Under the pieces are notes generated by a model. The model had not been told where the DNA came from. It searched no databases and was given only the letters and a program-made list of their open reading frames with translations. 36,910 bases of DNA from an uncultured Clostridia bacterium (lineage in GTDB: Bacteria > Bacillota > Clostridia > Oscillospirales > CAG-272): contig CANQPT010000002.1 of the NCBI GenBank assembly GCA_947625805.1, positions 1 to 36,910 of the forward strand, read 5' to 3'. The translations under genes were made by a program, and so were the position numbers. Below, piece after piece: positions 24,378 to 33,042 of this stretch; position 1 is the first letter of the stretch; each line of letters begins with the position of its first letter.

Positions 24378-25728
24378 TTTTCCCCTCCTTTTCACTCCTG
24401 CGGGCGGCGGCCTCCGCCGCCATTTTTTGTTCTCTCAGTTTGCCCTTGGCCACCCGTATGTGCTGCACGATGGGCACGCGGCCGGGGCAGATATAGGTAC
24501 AACAGCCGCACTCGATACAACTGTTCGCTCCGTATTGCAGACAAGCCTCCAGATTCCCCGCCCGCAGGTACTGGGACAGGTAGATGGGCATGAGATGCAT
24601 GGGGCAGGCCTGCACGCATTTGCCGCACCGGATACAGCGGTAGTCCTCTTTGGGCGCGGGGGAAAACTTCTCGGAAAATGCAAGTACCGCCGAGGTGGTC
24701 TTGGTCACAGGGCTGTCTGGGTCGTGCAGAGCCTGACCCATCATGGGGCCGCCGTTCAGCAGTTTTTTGGGCTGGGCACGGTAGCCGCCGCAAAACTCGA
24801 TCAAATCCCGAATGGGCGTACCGATGGGTACCAATACGTTTTTAGGGTTGGCAATACAGTCCCCGTCCACGGTCACCGTGCGCTCGACGACCGGCATTCC
24901 GTGGGCAAACGCCTGATAGACCGAAGCGCAGGTCTCGGCGTTGAAAATAACGCAGCCCGCGTCGGCCGGCAGTTTGCCGACAGGCAGCTGTTTTCCGGTC
25001 AGCACGTAAATGAGTTGACGCTCGTCGCCCTGGGGGTATTTGGTTTTCAGTACCCGCACCCGCAAAAGTTGGTCGCCGTCCAGTAACTGCTCCAGCTTGT
25101 TGGCCGCGTCCAGTTTGTTGTCCTCGACGGCCAGCACCCCCCGGGTGACGCCCAGCGCCTTGAGTAAGATCTTGGCGCCGTTGATGACCGACGCGGGGTT
25201 TTCAAGCAACAGGCGGTGGTTGGCGGTGATAAACGGTTCGCACTCGGCGCAGTTGACAATCAGCAGTTCCGCCTTGCCGCGTGCGCTGGATATTTTTGCA
25301 TACGCGGGGAAACCCGCGCCTCCCATGCCGACGATACCCGCCTCCCGGATCAGCTCGATCATGCGGTCGGGATCCGCCTCACAAAGCAGTCCCTCGTAGG
25401 GAGCAAGGTCGGGACAGAGGGTATTGTGTCCGTCGTTGTCAATGCATACCGTCTGGACCGCCCGGCCTCTTGCGTCGTGGCGCTCGGCAATCTCCCGCAC
25501 CACGCCGGACACGCTGGAATGCACAGGACACCCAAGGCCCTCGGTCCTGCCGATCACCTGACCGCGCGTGACCGTGTCTCCCGGCGCCACGCAAGGCGTG
25601 CAGGGCGCGCCGATATGCTGGGACAGCGGGATCATCACCCGTTCGGGCGCCGGCATTCTGCGAATCTGGGAACGGCGGGTGTTCTTGTATTCGTCCACGT
25701 GCACTCCGCCCTTAAATGTAAATGGCAA
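24364..25728 (-). CDS. rnfC: Rnf electron transport complex subunit C
   Basis: 454 residues. The peripheral NADH-side subunit: it passes electrons to NAD+. An N-terminal FKGGVHVDEYK is typical, followed by the NADH-binding glycine loop GIVGMGGAGFPAYAK and two cluster motifs near the C-terminus, CIRCGKCVQACP and CIECGCCTYICP. The start is TTG 25728 with GAGGT eight bases upstream; no ATG is suitably placed. It opens the six-gene rnf operon, whose order C-D-G-E-A-B is the common clostridial one. Confidence 0.95.
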   Translation of the reverse strand: MPFTFKGGVHVDEYKNTRRSQIRRMPAPERVMIPLSQHIGAPCTPCVAPGDTVTRGQVIGRTEGLGCPVHSSVSGVVREIAERHDARGRAVQTVCIDNDGHNTLCPDLAPYEGLLCEADPDRMIELIREAGIVGMGGAGFPAYAKISSARGKAELLIVNCAECEPFITANHRLLLENPASVINGAKILLKALGVTRGVLAVEDNKLDAANKLEQLLDGDQLLRVRVLKTKYPQGDERQLIYVLTGKQLPVGKLPADAGCVIFNAETCASVYQAFAHGMPVVERTVTVDGDCIANPKNVLVPIGTPIRDLIEFCGGYRAQPKKLLNGGPMMGQALHDPDSPVTKTTSAVLAFSEKFSPAPKEDYRCIRCGKCVQACPMHLMPIYLSQYLRAGNLEACLQYGANSCIECGCCTYICPGRVPIVQHIRVAKGKLREQKMAAEAAARRSEKEGKNGAK

Positions 25729-25779
25729 TTTCGTTTACCTCAAATCGTTTTTGGACGCAGCAAACCCTACGTCGTTTTC

Positions 25780-25808
25780 ATTATACAATATATTTAATTT
25801 TTTTACAA
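25780..25808 (-). promoter_or_regulatory. promoter of the rnf operon
   Basis: TTGTAA (25803-25808), 17 bases, TATAAT (25780-25785) on the minus strand, about 50 bases upstream of rnfC. Confidence 0.7.
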
Positions 25809-25841
25809 TGTTTTTTTGGGCTTTTTCAAATTTTTCTCTCA

Positions 25842-25870
25842 TTGACAAAAAAAGGTGGGTGTGATACAAT
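25842..25870 (+). promoter_or_regulatory. promoter of tRNA-Leu
   Basis: TTGACA (25842-25847), 17 bases, TACAAT (25865-25870), 16 bases before the tRNA. Confidence 0.85.
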
Positions 25871-25886
25871 ATTCAGGTAAGAATAT

Positions 25887-25970
25887 GCGGGTGTGGCGGA
25901 ATTGGCAGACGCGCCAGATTTAGGATCTGGTTCCCCGTGAGTGCAGGTTCAAGTCCTGTCACCCGTACCA
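25887..25970 (+). tRNA. tRNA-Leu (anticodon TAG)
   Basis: A class II tRNA with a long variable arm. Acceptor arms GCGGGTG and CACCCGT, anticodon stem CCAGA/TCTGG with loop TTTAGGA (anticodon 25921-25923), T-arm GCAGGTTCAAGTCCTGT, discriminator A, and encoded CCA. The first pair is G-U. Confidence 0.96.
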
Positions 25971-26003
25971 AAAATCGGCAGAGCGCCAGCTCTGTCGATT
26001 TTT
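25970..26003 (+). terminator. terminator of tRNA-Leu
   Basis: Arms AAAAATCGGCAGAGC and GCTCTGTCGATTTTT (one G-U pair) with a GCCA loop, starting at the tRNA's last base. Confidence 0.88.
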
Positions 26004-26397
26004 ACTTCTTCACTCTTCACTGCGTCGGCGCAAACTCCGCTTTGCTCCGGCGATTTTTCCTGCGGAAAACCACCGTCCGCACGCTTGGTTGCGCCTCCTT
26101 TTCCCCACAAAGTCGCAGACTTTGTGGGGGCCCCATGTCTTGCCGATTTTTGGAAGTAATAGGTAATAGTAAATAGTGAAGAGGTGTGGTGTCCGCTCCG
26201 CGGACGAATCAAAAAGCGTAAGGGCTGTTTTGCTTTGTGATTTTAGGCGATTGCGAAAGCAACCGCCTTTTTATTGCGACCGCAGGGAGCGACATCATAC
26301 CGCCGAATGCGGTACATCAGTAAAATCTTCAATTACCGCTCAGTTCATTCTTTTTTCAAACCTGTCCTGCTGAATCCTGCAATTTCATTTTTCTGTG
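26004..26397. other. gene-free spacer with several hairpins
   Basis: No convincing gene. It contains a perfect 12-bp hairpin, CCCCACAAAGTC/GACTTTGTGGGG (26103-26129, GCA loop). It also holds a terminator-like stem AGGCGATTGC/GCAACCGCCT with one mismatch and a T-run (26245-26272). Two inverted pairs link its ends: AAAAATCGGCA (25970) with TGCCGATTTTT (26141), and CTCTTCACT (26013) with AGTGAAGAG (26175). It may be the remnant of a small non-autonomous element. Confidence 0.55.
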
Positions 26398-26426
26398 TTG
26401 AATATCGATTGGTTTTGTGTTACAAT
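26398..26426 (+). promoter_or_regulatory. promoter of the rbfA operon
   Basis: TTGAAT (26398-26403), 17 bases, TACAAT (26421-26426), 33 bases before rbfA. Confidence 0.75.
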
Positions 26427-26458
26427 ATTGAAAGAACCACAAAACGACGGAGAAACCT

Positions 26459-26815
26459 ATGGCAAATTACAGAAAAGGCCGGGTCGACGAGCAAATGACC
26501 CGGGAAACGGCGGCTATCCTGCGGGAAATCAAAGACCCGCGCATACAAAAACACCTTGTCACTGTGACCGCAAGCGAGGTCACGGCAGATCTCAAATATG
26601 CGAAGATTTATTTTTCGGTGGTAGGCGCGGACGCAGACCCCGCCGAGGTCAAGGCGGGCCTTGAGAGCGCGCGCGGCTTTATCCGCGCCCGGCTGGCACG
26701 CACTCTCAACCTCCGCCTGACCCCGGAGCTGTCCTTTCACTACGACCCCTCCGCCGAACACGGCGCTCACATTCTGCATTTGCTGCGGGAAACCGAGGTG
26801 CCTTCCGATGACTAA
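26459..26815 (+). CDS. rbfA: ribosome-binding factor A
   Basis: 118 residues, the usual length. A KH-like protein that binds the 30S subunit and helps 16S rRNA maturation. The family is shown by the N-terminal RVDEQMTRETAAIL, ILREIKDPRI, VTASEVTADLKYAKIYFSV, and the C-terminal LRLTPELSFHYDPSAEHGAHI. GGAGA precedes ATG 26459. It overlaps nrnA by 8 bases; rbfA-nrnA-truB is a very common Firmicutes order. Confidence 0.96.
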   Translation: MANYRKGRVDEQMTRETAAILREIKDPRIQKHLVTVTASEVTADLKYAKIYFSVVGADADPAEVKAGLESARGFIRARLARTLNLRLTPELSFHYDPSAEHGAHILHLLRETEVPSDD

Positions 26816-27767
26816 CGCCGCCTACGTCTGCGAACAAATCAAAGCCGCAAAGGCGGTCTGCATTCTCTGCCACACCCGCCCGGACGGAGACACGCTTGGC
26901 TCCGCCTTTGCCCTTGCGCGCGTCTGCCGGGTGCTGGGCACGCCCGCACGGGTACTGCTTGCCGATCCGCCCGCGGCGCGTCTTTCTTTTCTTTGCTGTC
27001 CGGACTTTCTTGCGGCGCCCGGACAGCCGGACGAGTTGGTGATCAGCGTGGACGTGGCCTCCCCCGCACAGCTGGGCTCTCTTTGCGAAACATGGTGCGA
27101 CCGGGTAGACCTGAAGATCGACCACCACGCGACGGCCGTCCCCTTTGGCCGCTTTTGCTGGGTGGAGCCGGATGCGGCGGCCACGGGTGAGTTGATCTAC
27201 GAGATCGCCCGGGAGGCCGGAGCGCGGGACGCACGCACCGCCGACCTGATCTATGCGGCCGTCTGCTCGGACACCGGCGGATTCCGCTATTCCAACACCA
27301 CCGCCCGCTCTTTTGGCGTCGCGGCCGACCTGATCCTGTGGGGAGCAAACGTCGCGGACGTGGCCGAGCGGCTGTTTGACAGACAGAGCGTCGGCGAGTG
27401 CCGGGCGATCGGCGACGTATACGCCAATATGCGCTTTGCCTGCGGCGGTCGCCTGGTATCCGTACTCATTCCCGCCGAGCGGCGGGCGGCGCTGGGCACG
27501 ACCGAAGAAGATTATTCCAACGCTTCGGCCCTTCTGCGGACCGTCGAGGGAGTGGAACTTTCGGTTTCCATTCGCCAGCAGAGCGACCAACCGACCAAAT
27601 ACCGTGTTTCCATGCGTTCCCGCGACCCGATCGACTGCGCCGCGCTCTGCGCCCGACTGGGCGGAGGCGGGCACGTCCGGGCGGCGGGCGCGACGCTGAC
27701 CGCACCGGGCCCAGCGCAGGCCGAGGAGCAAATCATACGGCTTTGCGCGGAGGTTTTCCATGCGTGA
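26808..27767 (+). CDS. nrnA: DHH-family nanoRNase / pAp phosphatase
   Basis: 319 residues with a DHH domain and a DHHA1 domain. NrnA degrades very short RNAs (2-5 bases) and removes the 3'-phosphate of pAp. Metal ligands are in CHTRPDGD (His22, Asp26, Asp28), VDVAS (Asp82) and IDHHAT (Asp105, His106, His107); the substrate-binding LGGGGHVRAAG lies near the C-terminus. It overlaps both neighbours by 8 bases, so the operon is translationally coupled. Confidence 0.95.
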   Translation: MTNAAYVCEQIKAAKAVCILCHTRPDGDTLGSAFALARVCRVLGTPARVLLADPPAARLSFLCCPDFLAAPGQPDELVISVDVASPAQLGSLCETWCDRVDLKIDHHATAVPFGRFCWVEPDAAATGELIYEIAREAGARDARTADLIYAAVCSDTGGFRYSNTTARSFGVAADLILWGANVADVAERLFDRQSVGECRAIGDVYANMRFACGGRLVSVLIPAERRAALGTTEEDYSNASALLRTVEGVELSVSIRQQSDQPTKYRVSMRSRDPIDCAALCARLGGGGHVRAAGATLTAPGPAQAEEQIIRLCAEVFHA

Positions 27768-28680
27768 GCCGGACGGCGTACTCTGTCTTTACAAGCCGGC
27801 CGGTATGACCTCCCACGACGCCGTGGCAAAAGTGCGGCGGCTGTACGGCACAAAGCGTGTGGGTCACACCGGCACGCTCGACCCCATGGCCACGGGGCTC
27901 CTGGTCGTGCTGATCGGCCGGGCGGCAAAGGCGGCGGAATTTCTGACCGGAGCGCAAAAAGAATACCTCGCCGCCCTCAGGCTGGGCCTTACCACCGACA
28001 CGCAGGACATAACCGGAACGGTACTCTCCGAATACGCCGGTCCTCTGCCGTCGGCAGAGCAGGTCACGCGCACGGCGCTTGGCTTTTTGGGCGAGGGCAG
28101 TCAGATTCCGCCCATGTATTCGGCCGTCAAGATCGGCGGGCGCAAATTGGTGGATCTGGCAAGACAAAAGATTGAAATCGAACGCCCGCCCCGCCCGATC
28201 ACGGTATACGAGCTGCACATAGAGCCGGAGAGCGCGGACGTCTACCGTCTGCGCGCCCGGGTGAGCGCGGGCACCTATATCCGCACCCTGTGCGCCGACA
28301 TGGGCGCGGCGCTCGGCTGCGGCGGGGTCATGCAGTCCCTCACGCGCACAGAATGCGGGCGTTTTTCCATAGACCGAGCGCTTACCTTTGAAAGGCTGGA
28401 AGAGATGGGACCGGAAGAGCGCGTCAAGGCGCTTTTGCCCACCGAACGCTTGTTTGCCGACTGTCCGGCCGTCACGCTGCCGGCCTTTTACGAGCGGCTG
28501 ATGCACGCAGGGGCCGCCGTCGAACAAAAAAAACTGGGGCTTGATTTTCCCGTGCTCACCCGAGTGCGCCTGTACGGCGCACGGGGCTTTTTCGCTCTGG
28601 GCGAAGTGCGCGGGACAGAGGAGGGGACCGTGCTCAAACCCATCCGGCAGTTTGTATTGGAGGAAAGCGAAAACACATGA
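27760..28680 (+). CDS. truB: tRNA pseudouridine(55) synthase
   Basis: 306 residues. Converts U55 of the tRNA T-loop to pseudouridine. The N-terminal GVLCLYKPAGMTSHDAV and the catalytic Asp41 in GHTGTLDPMATG are definitive, with SAGTYIRTLCADMG and a C-terminal PUA-like region (about 240-300). Its ATG overlaps the end of nrnA and its TGA overlaps the start of ymdB by four bases (ATGA). Confidence 0.96.
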   Translation: MREPDGVLCLYKPAGMTSHDAVAKVRRLYGTKRVGHTGTLDPMATGLLVVLIGRAAKAAEFLTGAQKEYLAALRLGLTTDTQDITGTVLSEYAGPLPSAEQVTRTALGFLGEGSQIPPMYSAVKIGGRKLVDLARQKIEIERPPRPITVYELHIEPESADVYRLRARVSAGTYIRTLCADMGAALGCGGVMQSLTRTECGRFSIDRALTFERLEEMGPEERVKALLPTERLFADCPAVTLPAFYERLMHAGAAVEQKKLGLDFPVLTRVRLYGARGFFALGEVRGTEEGTVLKPIRQFVLEESENT

Positions 28681-29444
28681 ATCTCTTAGCCATCGGCGAC
28701 GTGGTTTCCCCCGCCGCCGTGCAACACCTTTCCCGGCGCCTTTCACAGGTGCAGGACGCATACAAGATCGACTTTACCGTGGTCAACGCGGAAAACGCCG
28801 GCAACGCAAACGGCCTTGACCCGGACGAGGCGCAGGCGCTGCTGGACGCGGGCGCGGACCTGCTGACCGGCGGCAACCACACCCTGCGCAGGCGCAAATT
28901 GTATCCTCTGCTCGACTCCGATCCCCGCCTGCTTCGCCCTGCCAACCTGAGCGCCCATGCCCCCGGAGTGGGGTACGGGATCTATCGGGCGGGAGGCGAC
29001 CGGGTGCTGGTGCTCAATCTCATCGGACGTATGTTCATGGACGCGGCCGACTGCCCCTTTGACGCCGCCGACCGCGTTCTTGCGCGGGAGCAGGGACGGT
29101 ACGACTATGCCGTAGTCGACTTTCACGCCGAGGCCACCAGCGAAAAGATTGCGCTGGCAAGATACTTAGACGGCAGGGTGAGCGCGTTTTTCGGCACCCA
29201 TACCCACGTGCCAACGGCGGACGAACAGATCCTGCCGGGCGGCACGGGATATATCACCGATCTGGGCTTTACCGGCGTGCAGGACTCTGTGATCGGCGTG
29301 CGCAGCGAGATCATCATCGACCGATTCCGCACCCATCTGCCCGCCCGCTTTGAATTTGCGCAAGGACCGGTCACCGCCCACGGCGCACTCTTTACCCTCA
29401 CCCCCGACGGCAAATGCGCCGCCGTGCAGAGAGTTGTGTTCTGA
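28677..29444 (+). CDS. ymdB: YmdB-family metallophosphoesterase
   Basis: 255 residues. Members hydrolyse cyclic nucleotides in vitro and affect motility and biofilm decisions in Bacillus. Metal-site motifs are in order: IGDVV (Asp8), NAENA (Glu39, Asn40), GGNHTLRR (Asn67, His68), VDFHAEATSEK (His150) and GTHTHVPTAD. The first motif continues SPAAV instead of the usual GxxGR, a small departure. ymdB usually sits near rny; here it ends the rbfA operon. Confidence 0.9.
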   Translation: MNLLAIGDVVSPAAVQHLSRRLSQVQDAYKIDFTVVNAENAGNANGLDPDEAQALLDAGADLLTGGNHTLRRRKLYPLLDSDPRLLRPANLSAHAPGVGYGIYRAGGDRVLVLNLIGRMFMDAADCPFDAADRVLAREQGRYDYAVVDFHAEATSEKIALARYLDGRVSAFFGTHTHVPTADEQILPGGTGYITDLGFTGVQDSVIGVRSEIIIDRFRTHLPARFEFAQGPVTAHGALFTLTPDGKCAAVQRVVF

Positions 29445-29468
29445 CGCCAAAGGCGGGGGTTACAAAAC

Positions 29469-29509
29469 AAACCACGAAAGGGAGCGTTTGCTCTTTTTCG
29501 TGGTTTTTT
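29469..29509. terminator. terminator of the rbfA operon
   Basis: A 17-bp stem (29469-29485 and 29490-29506, two G-U pairs) with a GTTT loop and a following T-run. Lying between convergent genes, it probably serves the antiporter operon on the other strand as well. Confidence 0.88.
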
Positions 29510-29540
29510 CCTGCCGCGCGGGTCGAACGATAGAAAACCG

Positions 29541-30788
29541 TCAACGTTTTCTGCGGTTTTTGAGGGTGGCCGCGTAGGTTGGGTGGGGGACTTCGCCGAC
29601 CGGGTCGGGCTTGCGTATGTAAAGCGCTTTGAGCAAGAGCGGCACGCTGACCGACGAAATGACGATCAGAAGAATGACCGCGGTAAAGTACTTGCTCTCT
29701 ACAAGGCCTGCCGCAAGCCCCTTTTGCGCCACGACCAAAGCCACCTCGCCGCGGGTCATCATGCCCACGCCGATCTTGAGCGAATCCATCCGGTCAAAGC
29801 CGCACAGGCGTCCCATGCCCGCGCATCCGATCACCTTGGTGACCATGGCTACGGCCACAAAGGCAAGGCAAAAGCCAAGCAAACTCAGGTCAAACTCGGA
29901 AATATCGGTTTTCAGCCCGATGGAAGCGAAAAAGACCGGGCCGAACAGCATATACGAGTTGACGTCCATTTTGCGCTCGATATAGGCCGAATCCTCCAGC
30001 GAACAGAGAATAATTCCGGCCACGTACGCGCCGGTAATGTCTGCAATGCCGAACACCCGCTCGGCGGTATAGGCAAAACCAAAGCAGAGGGCAAGCCCCG
30101 CGATGGGCACCCGGCGGGTGTGCGGAAAACGGCGGTCTATGCGCTTGAACACCTGATAGATCGCCATGCCCGCGAGCACGGCAAAGACGAAAAACAGTCC
30201 GGTTTTGGCAAGCACCGTCAGCGGATTTGTCGTGCTGTCGCGCAGACTGATGACCAGCGTAAAGACCAGAATGCCGATCACGTCGTCGATGATGGCAGCC
30301 GACGTAATGACCGTGCCGACCCTGCCCTTGAGATAGCCCATTTCTTTGAGGGCGGCCACCGTGATGGACACCGAAGTCGCGGTCATAATGCACCCGATAA
30401 ACACAGCTTGTACAAAACGGGGATCGCCTGCGGACGGGAAACCGCTGTAAGCCAAAAAGAGCAGCGTCCCCCCGGCCAGCGGCACCGCCACCCCCGCGCA
30501 GGCGATCAGGGTGGCCTTGAAGCCTGTGCGTGCCAGTTCTTTTAAGTCTGTGCCCAGCCCCGCGCTGAACATTAAGAGTACCACGCCCACCTCGGCCAGC
30601 TTGGTAATAAATTCCAGATTGGGGTCGCCCGGGAAAGCGACCAGAGAAAGCGCCGACGGGCCGATGATAAGCCCCGCCGCGATTTGTCCGACAACGGCGG
30701 GAGCATGGAGTTGTTTTGCCAGCAAACCAAAGAGTTTTGCGGCGATAATAATGATAGTAAGATCGCGGAATACGGTATATGCTTCCAT
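29541..30788 (-). CDS. CPA2-type cation/proton antiporter
   Basis: 415 residues with about 12 membrane helices. The first part contains LHAPAVVGQIAAGLIIGPSAL, the central ion-binding pair is IIDDVIGILVF (Asp-Asp, usual in electrogenic antiporters such as NapA), and the late MMTRGEVALVVAQKGLAAG segment is typical of Na+/H+ exchangers. There is no TrkA-N or other cytoplasmic regulatory domain. The ATG at 30788 is 29 bases after the upstream gene; its AGGAG lies 14 bases away, rather far. The ion (Na+ or K+) is not certain. It ends the long parA-to-antiporter array. Confidence 0.88.
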   Translation of the reverse strand: MEAYTVFRDLTIIIIAAKLFGLLAKQLHAPAVVGQIAAGLIIGPSALSLVAFPGDPNLEFITKLAEVGVVLLMFSAGLGTDLKELARTGFKATLIACAGVAVPLAGGTLLFLAYSGFPSAGDPRFVQAVFIGCIMTATSVSITVAALKEMGYLKGRVGTVITSAAIIDDVIGILVFTLVISLRDSTTNPLTVLAKTGLFFVFAVLAGMAIYQVFKRIDRRFPHTRRVPIAGLALCFGFAYTAERVFGIADITGAYVAGIILCSLEDSAYIERKMDVNSYMLFGPVFFASIGLKTDISEFDLSLLGFCLAFVAVAMVTKVIGCAGMGRLCGFDRMDSLKIGVGMMTRGEVALVVAQKGLAAGLVESKYFTAVILLIVISSVSVPLLLKALYIRKPDPVGEVPHPTYAATLKNRRKR

Positions 30789-30816
30789 AGAATATGAATG
30801 TGCTCCTGAATGCTTC

Positions 30817-33024
30817 TCAATTTTCCTCAAGAAGAGGGCGGATCTTCTCCATGCCGATCTCGGCCTTTTGGCAAAAGGCGCGGGAAACGGCACGCAGAGA
30901 CTCTCTGTCGGAGGCCATGGCACGGTTGGCAAGATCCAGCAAACGCCCGGCCGAAAGGTCGGAGGCCGAAAGACAATCGGGACGGCCGATGTCGGAGAAA
31001 AAGGCGTCGATCTTGGGATCGTAGGAAAGGCCGAGCACGGGCACCGCCGCGCTGACCGCGTAGATCAAAAGATGCAGACGCATGGCGCACACCAACTGCG
31101 CGCCCCCCACGACCGTCCGGCACTCGGCGGGAGAAAGATCGTACAAAAGTGCACCGTTACAGCGGCGGGCGGCCGCAGAACAAAGGTCCAGATCTTTTTC
31201 GGCGTGCATGGAGATAAACACCGGTTTCCAGCCGGTTTTGGCGGACAGGCGGACGCAAAAATCCGCGATCCTGCTCTCGGCCTCCGGGTCCAGCTTGCGC
31301 CATGTGCGAAGATTGACCGCGAAATACGGCTGTCCCGGCTCCACGCCCGCCGCTCTCAAAAGATGTGCGCACCATCCGGCGTCGGCCGGGCGCATGAGAA
31401 ACGCGGGGTCGGCGGCAAACAGCGCCCGATCGTGCGTGACCCCGAACTCCCGCAGTTTTTTAAGCGACCCCGAGTCGCGCAGGGTGATGAGATCTGTGGC
31501 GGAAAGTTCTTTTGCCACCCGATCGCAGTCCTTTTGGGTGGAAAAAGGGCCGAGTCCGTTGGCAAGCAGGGCAGTGCGCACGCCCATTTTGCGGGCGGTA
31601 CGCAGCAAAAACAAATAATAGGTCAGCGAACGGGAGGAGGTCACCGACTGCAGCTGACTTCCGCCGCCGAAAACCAGCAGTTTTGCGCCTTTCAGGGCGC
31701 GGCGGACGGCAAAGAGCGAAAATCGTCCCACGCTGTCCACAAGATAGGTGCGTGCGGTGGCCGCCGGCCGCCGGGAAAGCACGCAGTATTCCGCCTGCGG
31801 GTACCGGTCGCGCATCTGCTCCAGAATGACCTGCAAAAGCGAATCGTCCCCCAGATTGGAAAAGCCGTAATAGCCGCTGATCACGATTTTGCCGCCGTCC
31901 GGGCGGACGGGGGGCAGGGAGGCGTACAGCCGCTCGGCGTCCTCGGCCATGCGGCGAATGGAATAGTGCTCCTCCACCACTTTGCGGTTGAAAGCGCGCA
32001 TCTCTGCCCGCTCCCGCTCGCTCATGGAGAAAAGCGTGAGCAAATCGCGGCGGATACGCGCGCTGTTGGCGCACCGGTATCCGCGACAGGTAAAGTTGGT
32101 TTCAAGCGCCGCCGGCAGAGTGCTTGCATCGAGAATGCCCAGCGCTCCCTGTGCGCCGGACAGCACCGCAAGACATCCGGCGCTCATGGCCTCCAGAATC
32201 GACCGGGAGACACCCACCGCCACCTGCGCCCATGCGCAGAACTTTTCCACGTCGGTACGGCGGCCGGTCATGGTGACGACCGGACGGCGGGCGGCGGCAT
32301 TGATCCGATCGGCCTCGGCACGGATAGCCTCCGCGTCGTCGCCGTCGCCCACGATTACAAGCTGAAAATCCGCAAACGTGCGGGAAAGGGACTCGGCCGC
32401 CAGCAAGAGCGAACGGATGCCGACCGAATAAAAGCGGTCAAGGCGCGCCACGTAAAGCACGCGATGATCGGAGGCAGGCAGTGAAAATTCGCGTACCACG
32501 TCCTCCGCGGCCCCCTCCGGGCAAAAGCGCCGGGTGTCGATGCCGTTGACGGTCAGGGCGATATTGTCATGCGGAAGATGATAATTCCGGATCAGATAAT
32601 CCTTGATGTCGTAACTGACCGCCAGAGTCTTTTCCCCCCAGTTGGAAATCAGTTTCCAGGGAGGCGCCACGCTGAAGGTACCGTGGGCTGTGGTGACAAA
32701 CCGGAAATGCAGACGCTTTGCCAGAATCCCGCAGATAAAGGCGGGAATGCGGGCGTGGGCGTGCACGACGTCGAATTTTTCCTCCCGGATCAGGCGATAC
32801 AGTCCCCGATAGGCGGCCAACACCTGCTTTGGACGCTTGCCGGCAAGGGGGAGGGCGACGTGCCGCACGCCCGCGCGCCGTAACAGTTCCTCGTATACGC
32901 CGCCGGCCGAGGCGACGGTGACCGCATATCCGTCCTGAGCAAGAGCGCGGCAAAGTTCGGCGATGTGGGTCTCCGCGCCGCCGATATCCAAAGACATGGT
33001 CGTCATTAAGATTTTCTTTGCCAT
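30817..33024 (-). CDS. csaB: fusion of a GT4-type glycosyltransferase and CsaB polysaccharide pyruvyl transferase
   Basis: 735 residues in one frame. Residues 1-370 are a GT-B glycosyltransferase: LDIGGAETHIAELCRAL, DVVHAHARIP, TVNGIDTRRF, and SRSILEAMSAGCLAVLSG for the donor site. Residues 379-735 are CsaB-like: VISGYYGFSNLGDDSLLQVI, FGGGSQLQSVTS, LLANGLGPFS, MRLHLLIYAV. CsaB adds pyruvate ketals to the secondary wall polymer that SLH domains bind, and an SLH protein is encoded at 18314-20161. The fused glycosyltransferase probably builds the same polymer. Fusions of this kind occur in Clostridia, so it is uncommon rather than new. It starts 18 bases after the MORN gene. Confidence 0.88.
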   Translation of the reverse strand: MAKKILMTTMSLDIGGAETHIAELCRALAQDGYAVTVASAGGVYEELLRRAGVRHVALPLAGKRPKQVLAAYRGLYRLIREEKFDVVHAHARIPAFICGILAKRLHFRFVTTAHGTFSVAPPWKLISNWGEKTLAVSYDIKDYLIRNYHLPHDNIALTVNGIDTRRFCPEGAAEDVVREFSLPASDHRVLYVARLDRFYSVGIRSLLLAAESLSRTFADFQLVIVGDGDDAEAIRAEADRINAAARRPVVTMTGRRTDVEKFCAWAQVAVGVSRSILEAMSAGCLAVLSGAQGALGILDASTLPAALETNFTCRGYRCANSARIRRDLLTLFSMSERERAEMRAFNRKVVEEHYSIRRMAEDAERLYASLPPVRPDGGKIVISGYYGFSNLGDDSLLQVILEQMRDRYPQAEYCVLSRRPAATARTYLVDSVGRFSLFAVRRALKGAKLLVFGGGSQLQSVTSSRSLTYYLFLLRTARKMGVRTALLANGLGPFSTQKDCDRVAKELSATDLITLRDSGSLKKLREFGVTHDRALFAADPAFLMRPADAGWCAHLLRAAGVEPGQPYFAVNLRTWRKLDPEAESRIADFCVRLSAKTGWKPVFISMHAEKDLDLCSAAARRCNGALLYDLSPAECRTVVGGAQLVCAMRLHLLIYAVSAAVPVLGLSYDPKIDAFFSDIGRPDCLSASDLSAGRLLDLANRAMASDRESLRAVSRAFCQKAEIGMEKIRPLLEEN

Positions 33025-33042
33025 GGTTGTTGTGAGCGTAGG

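Noticed and set aside
26176..26373. Short open frames in the spacer before rbfA
   Set aside because: No ribosome binding site or conserved motif; overlaps terminator-like hairpins.
30511..32484. Long plus-strand open frame of 657 codons opposite the glycosyltransferase-CsaB gene
   Set aside because: It mirrors a well-conserved gene on the other strand, has no recognisable motif, and is expected in GC-rich coding DNA.
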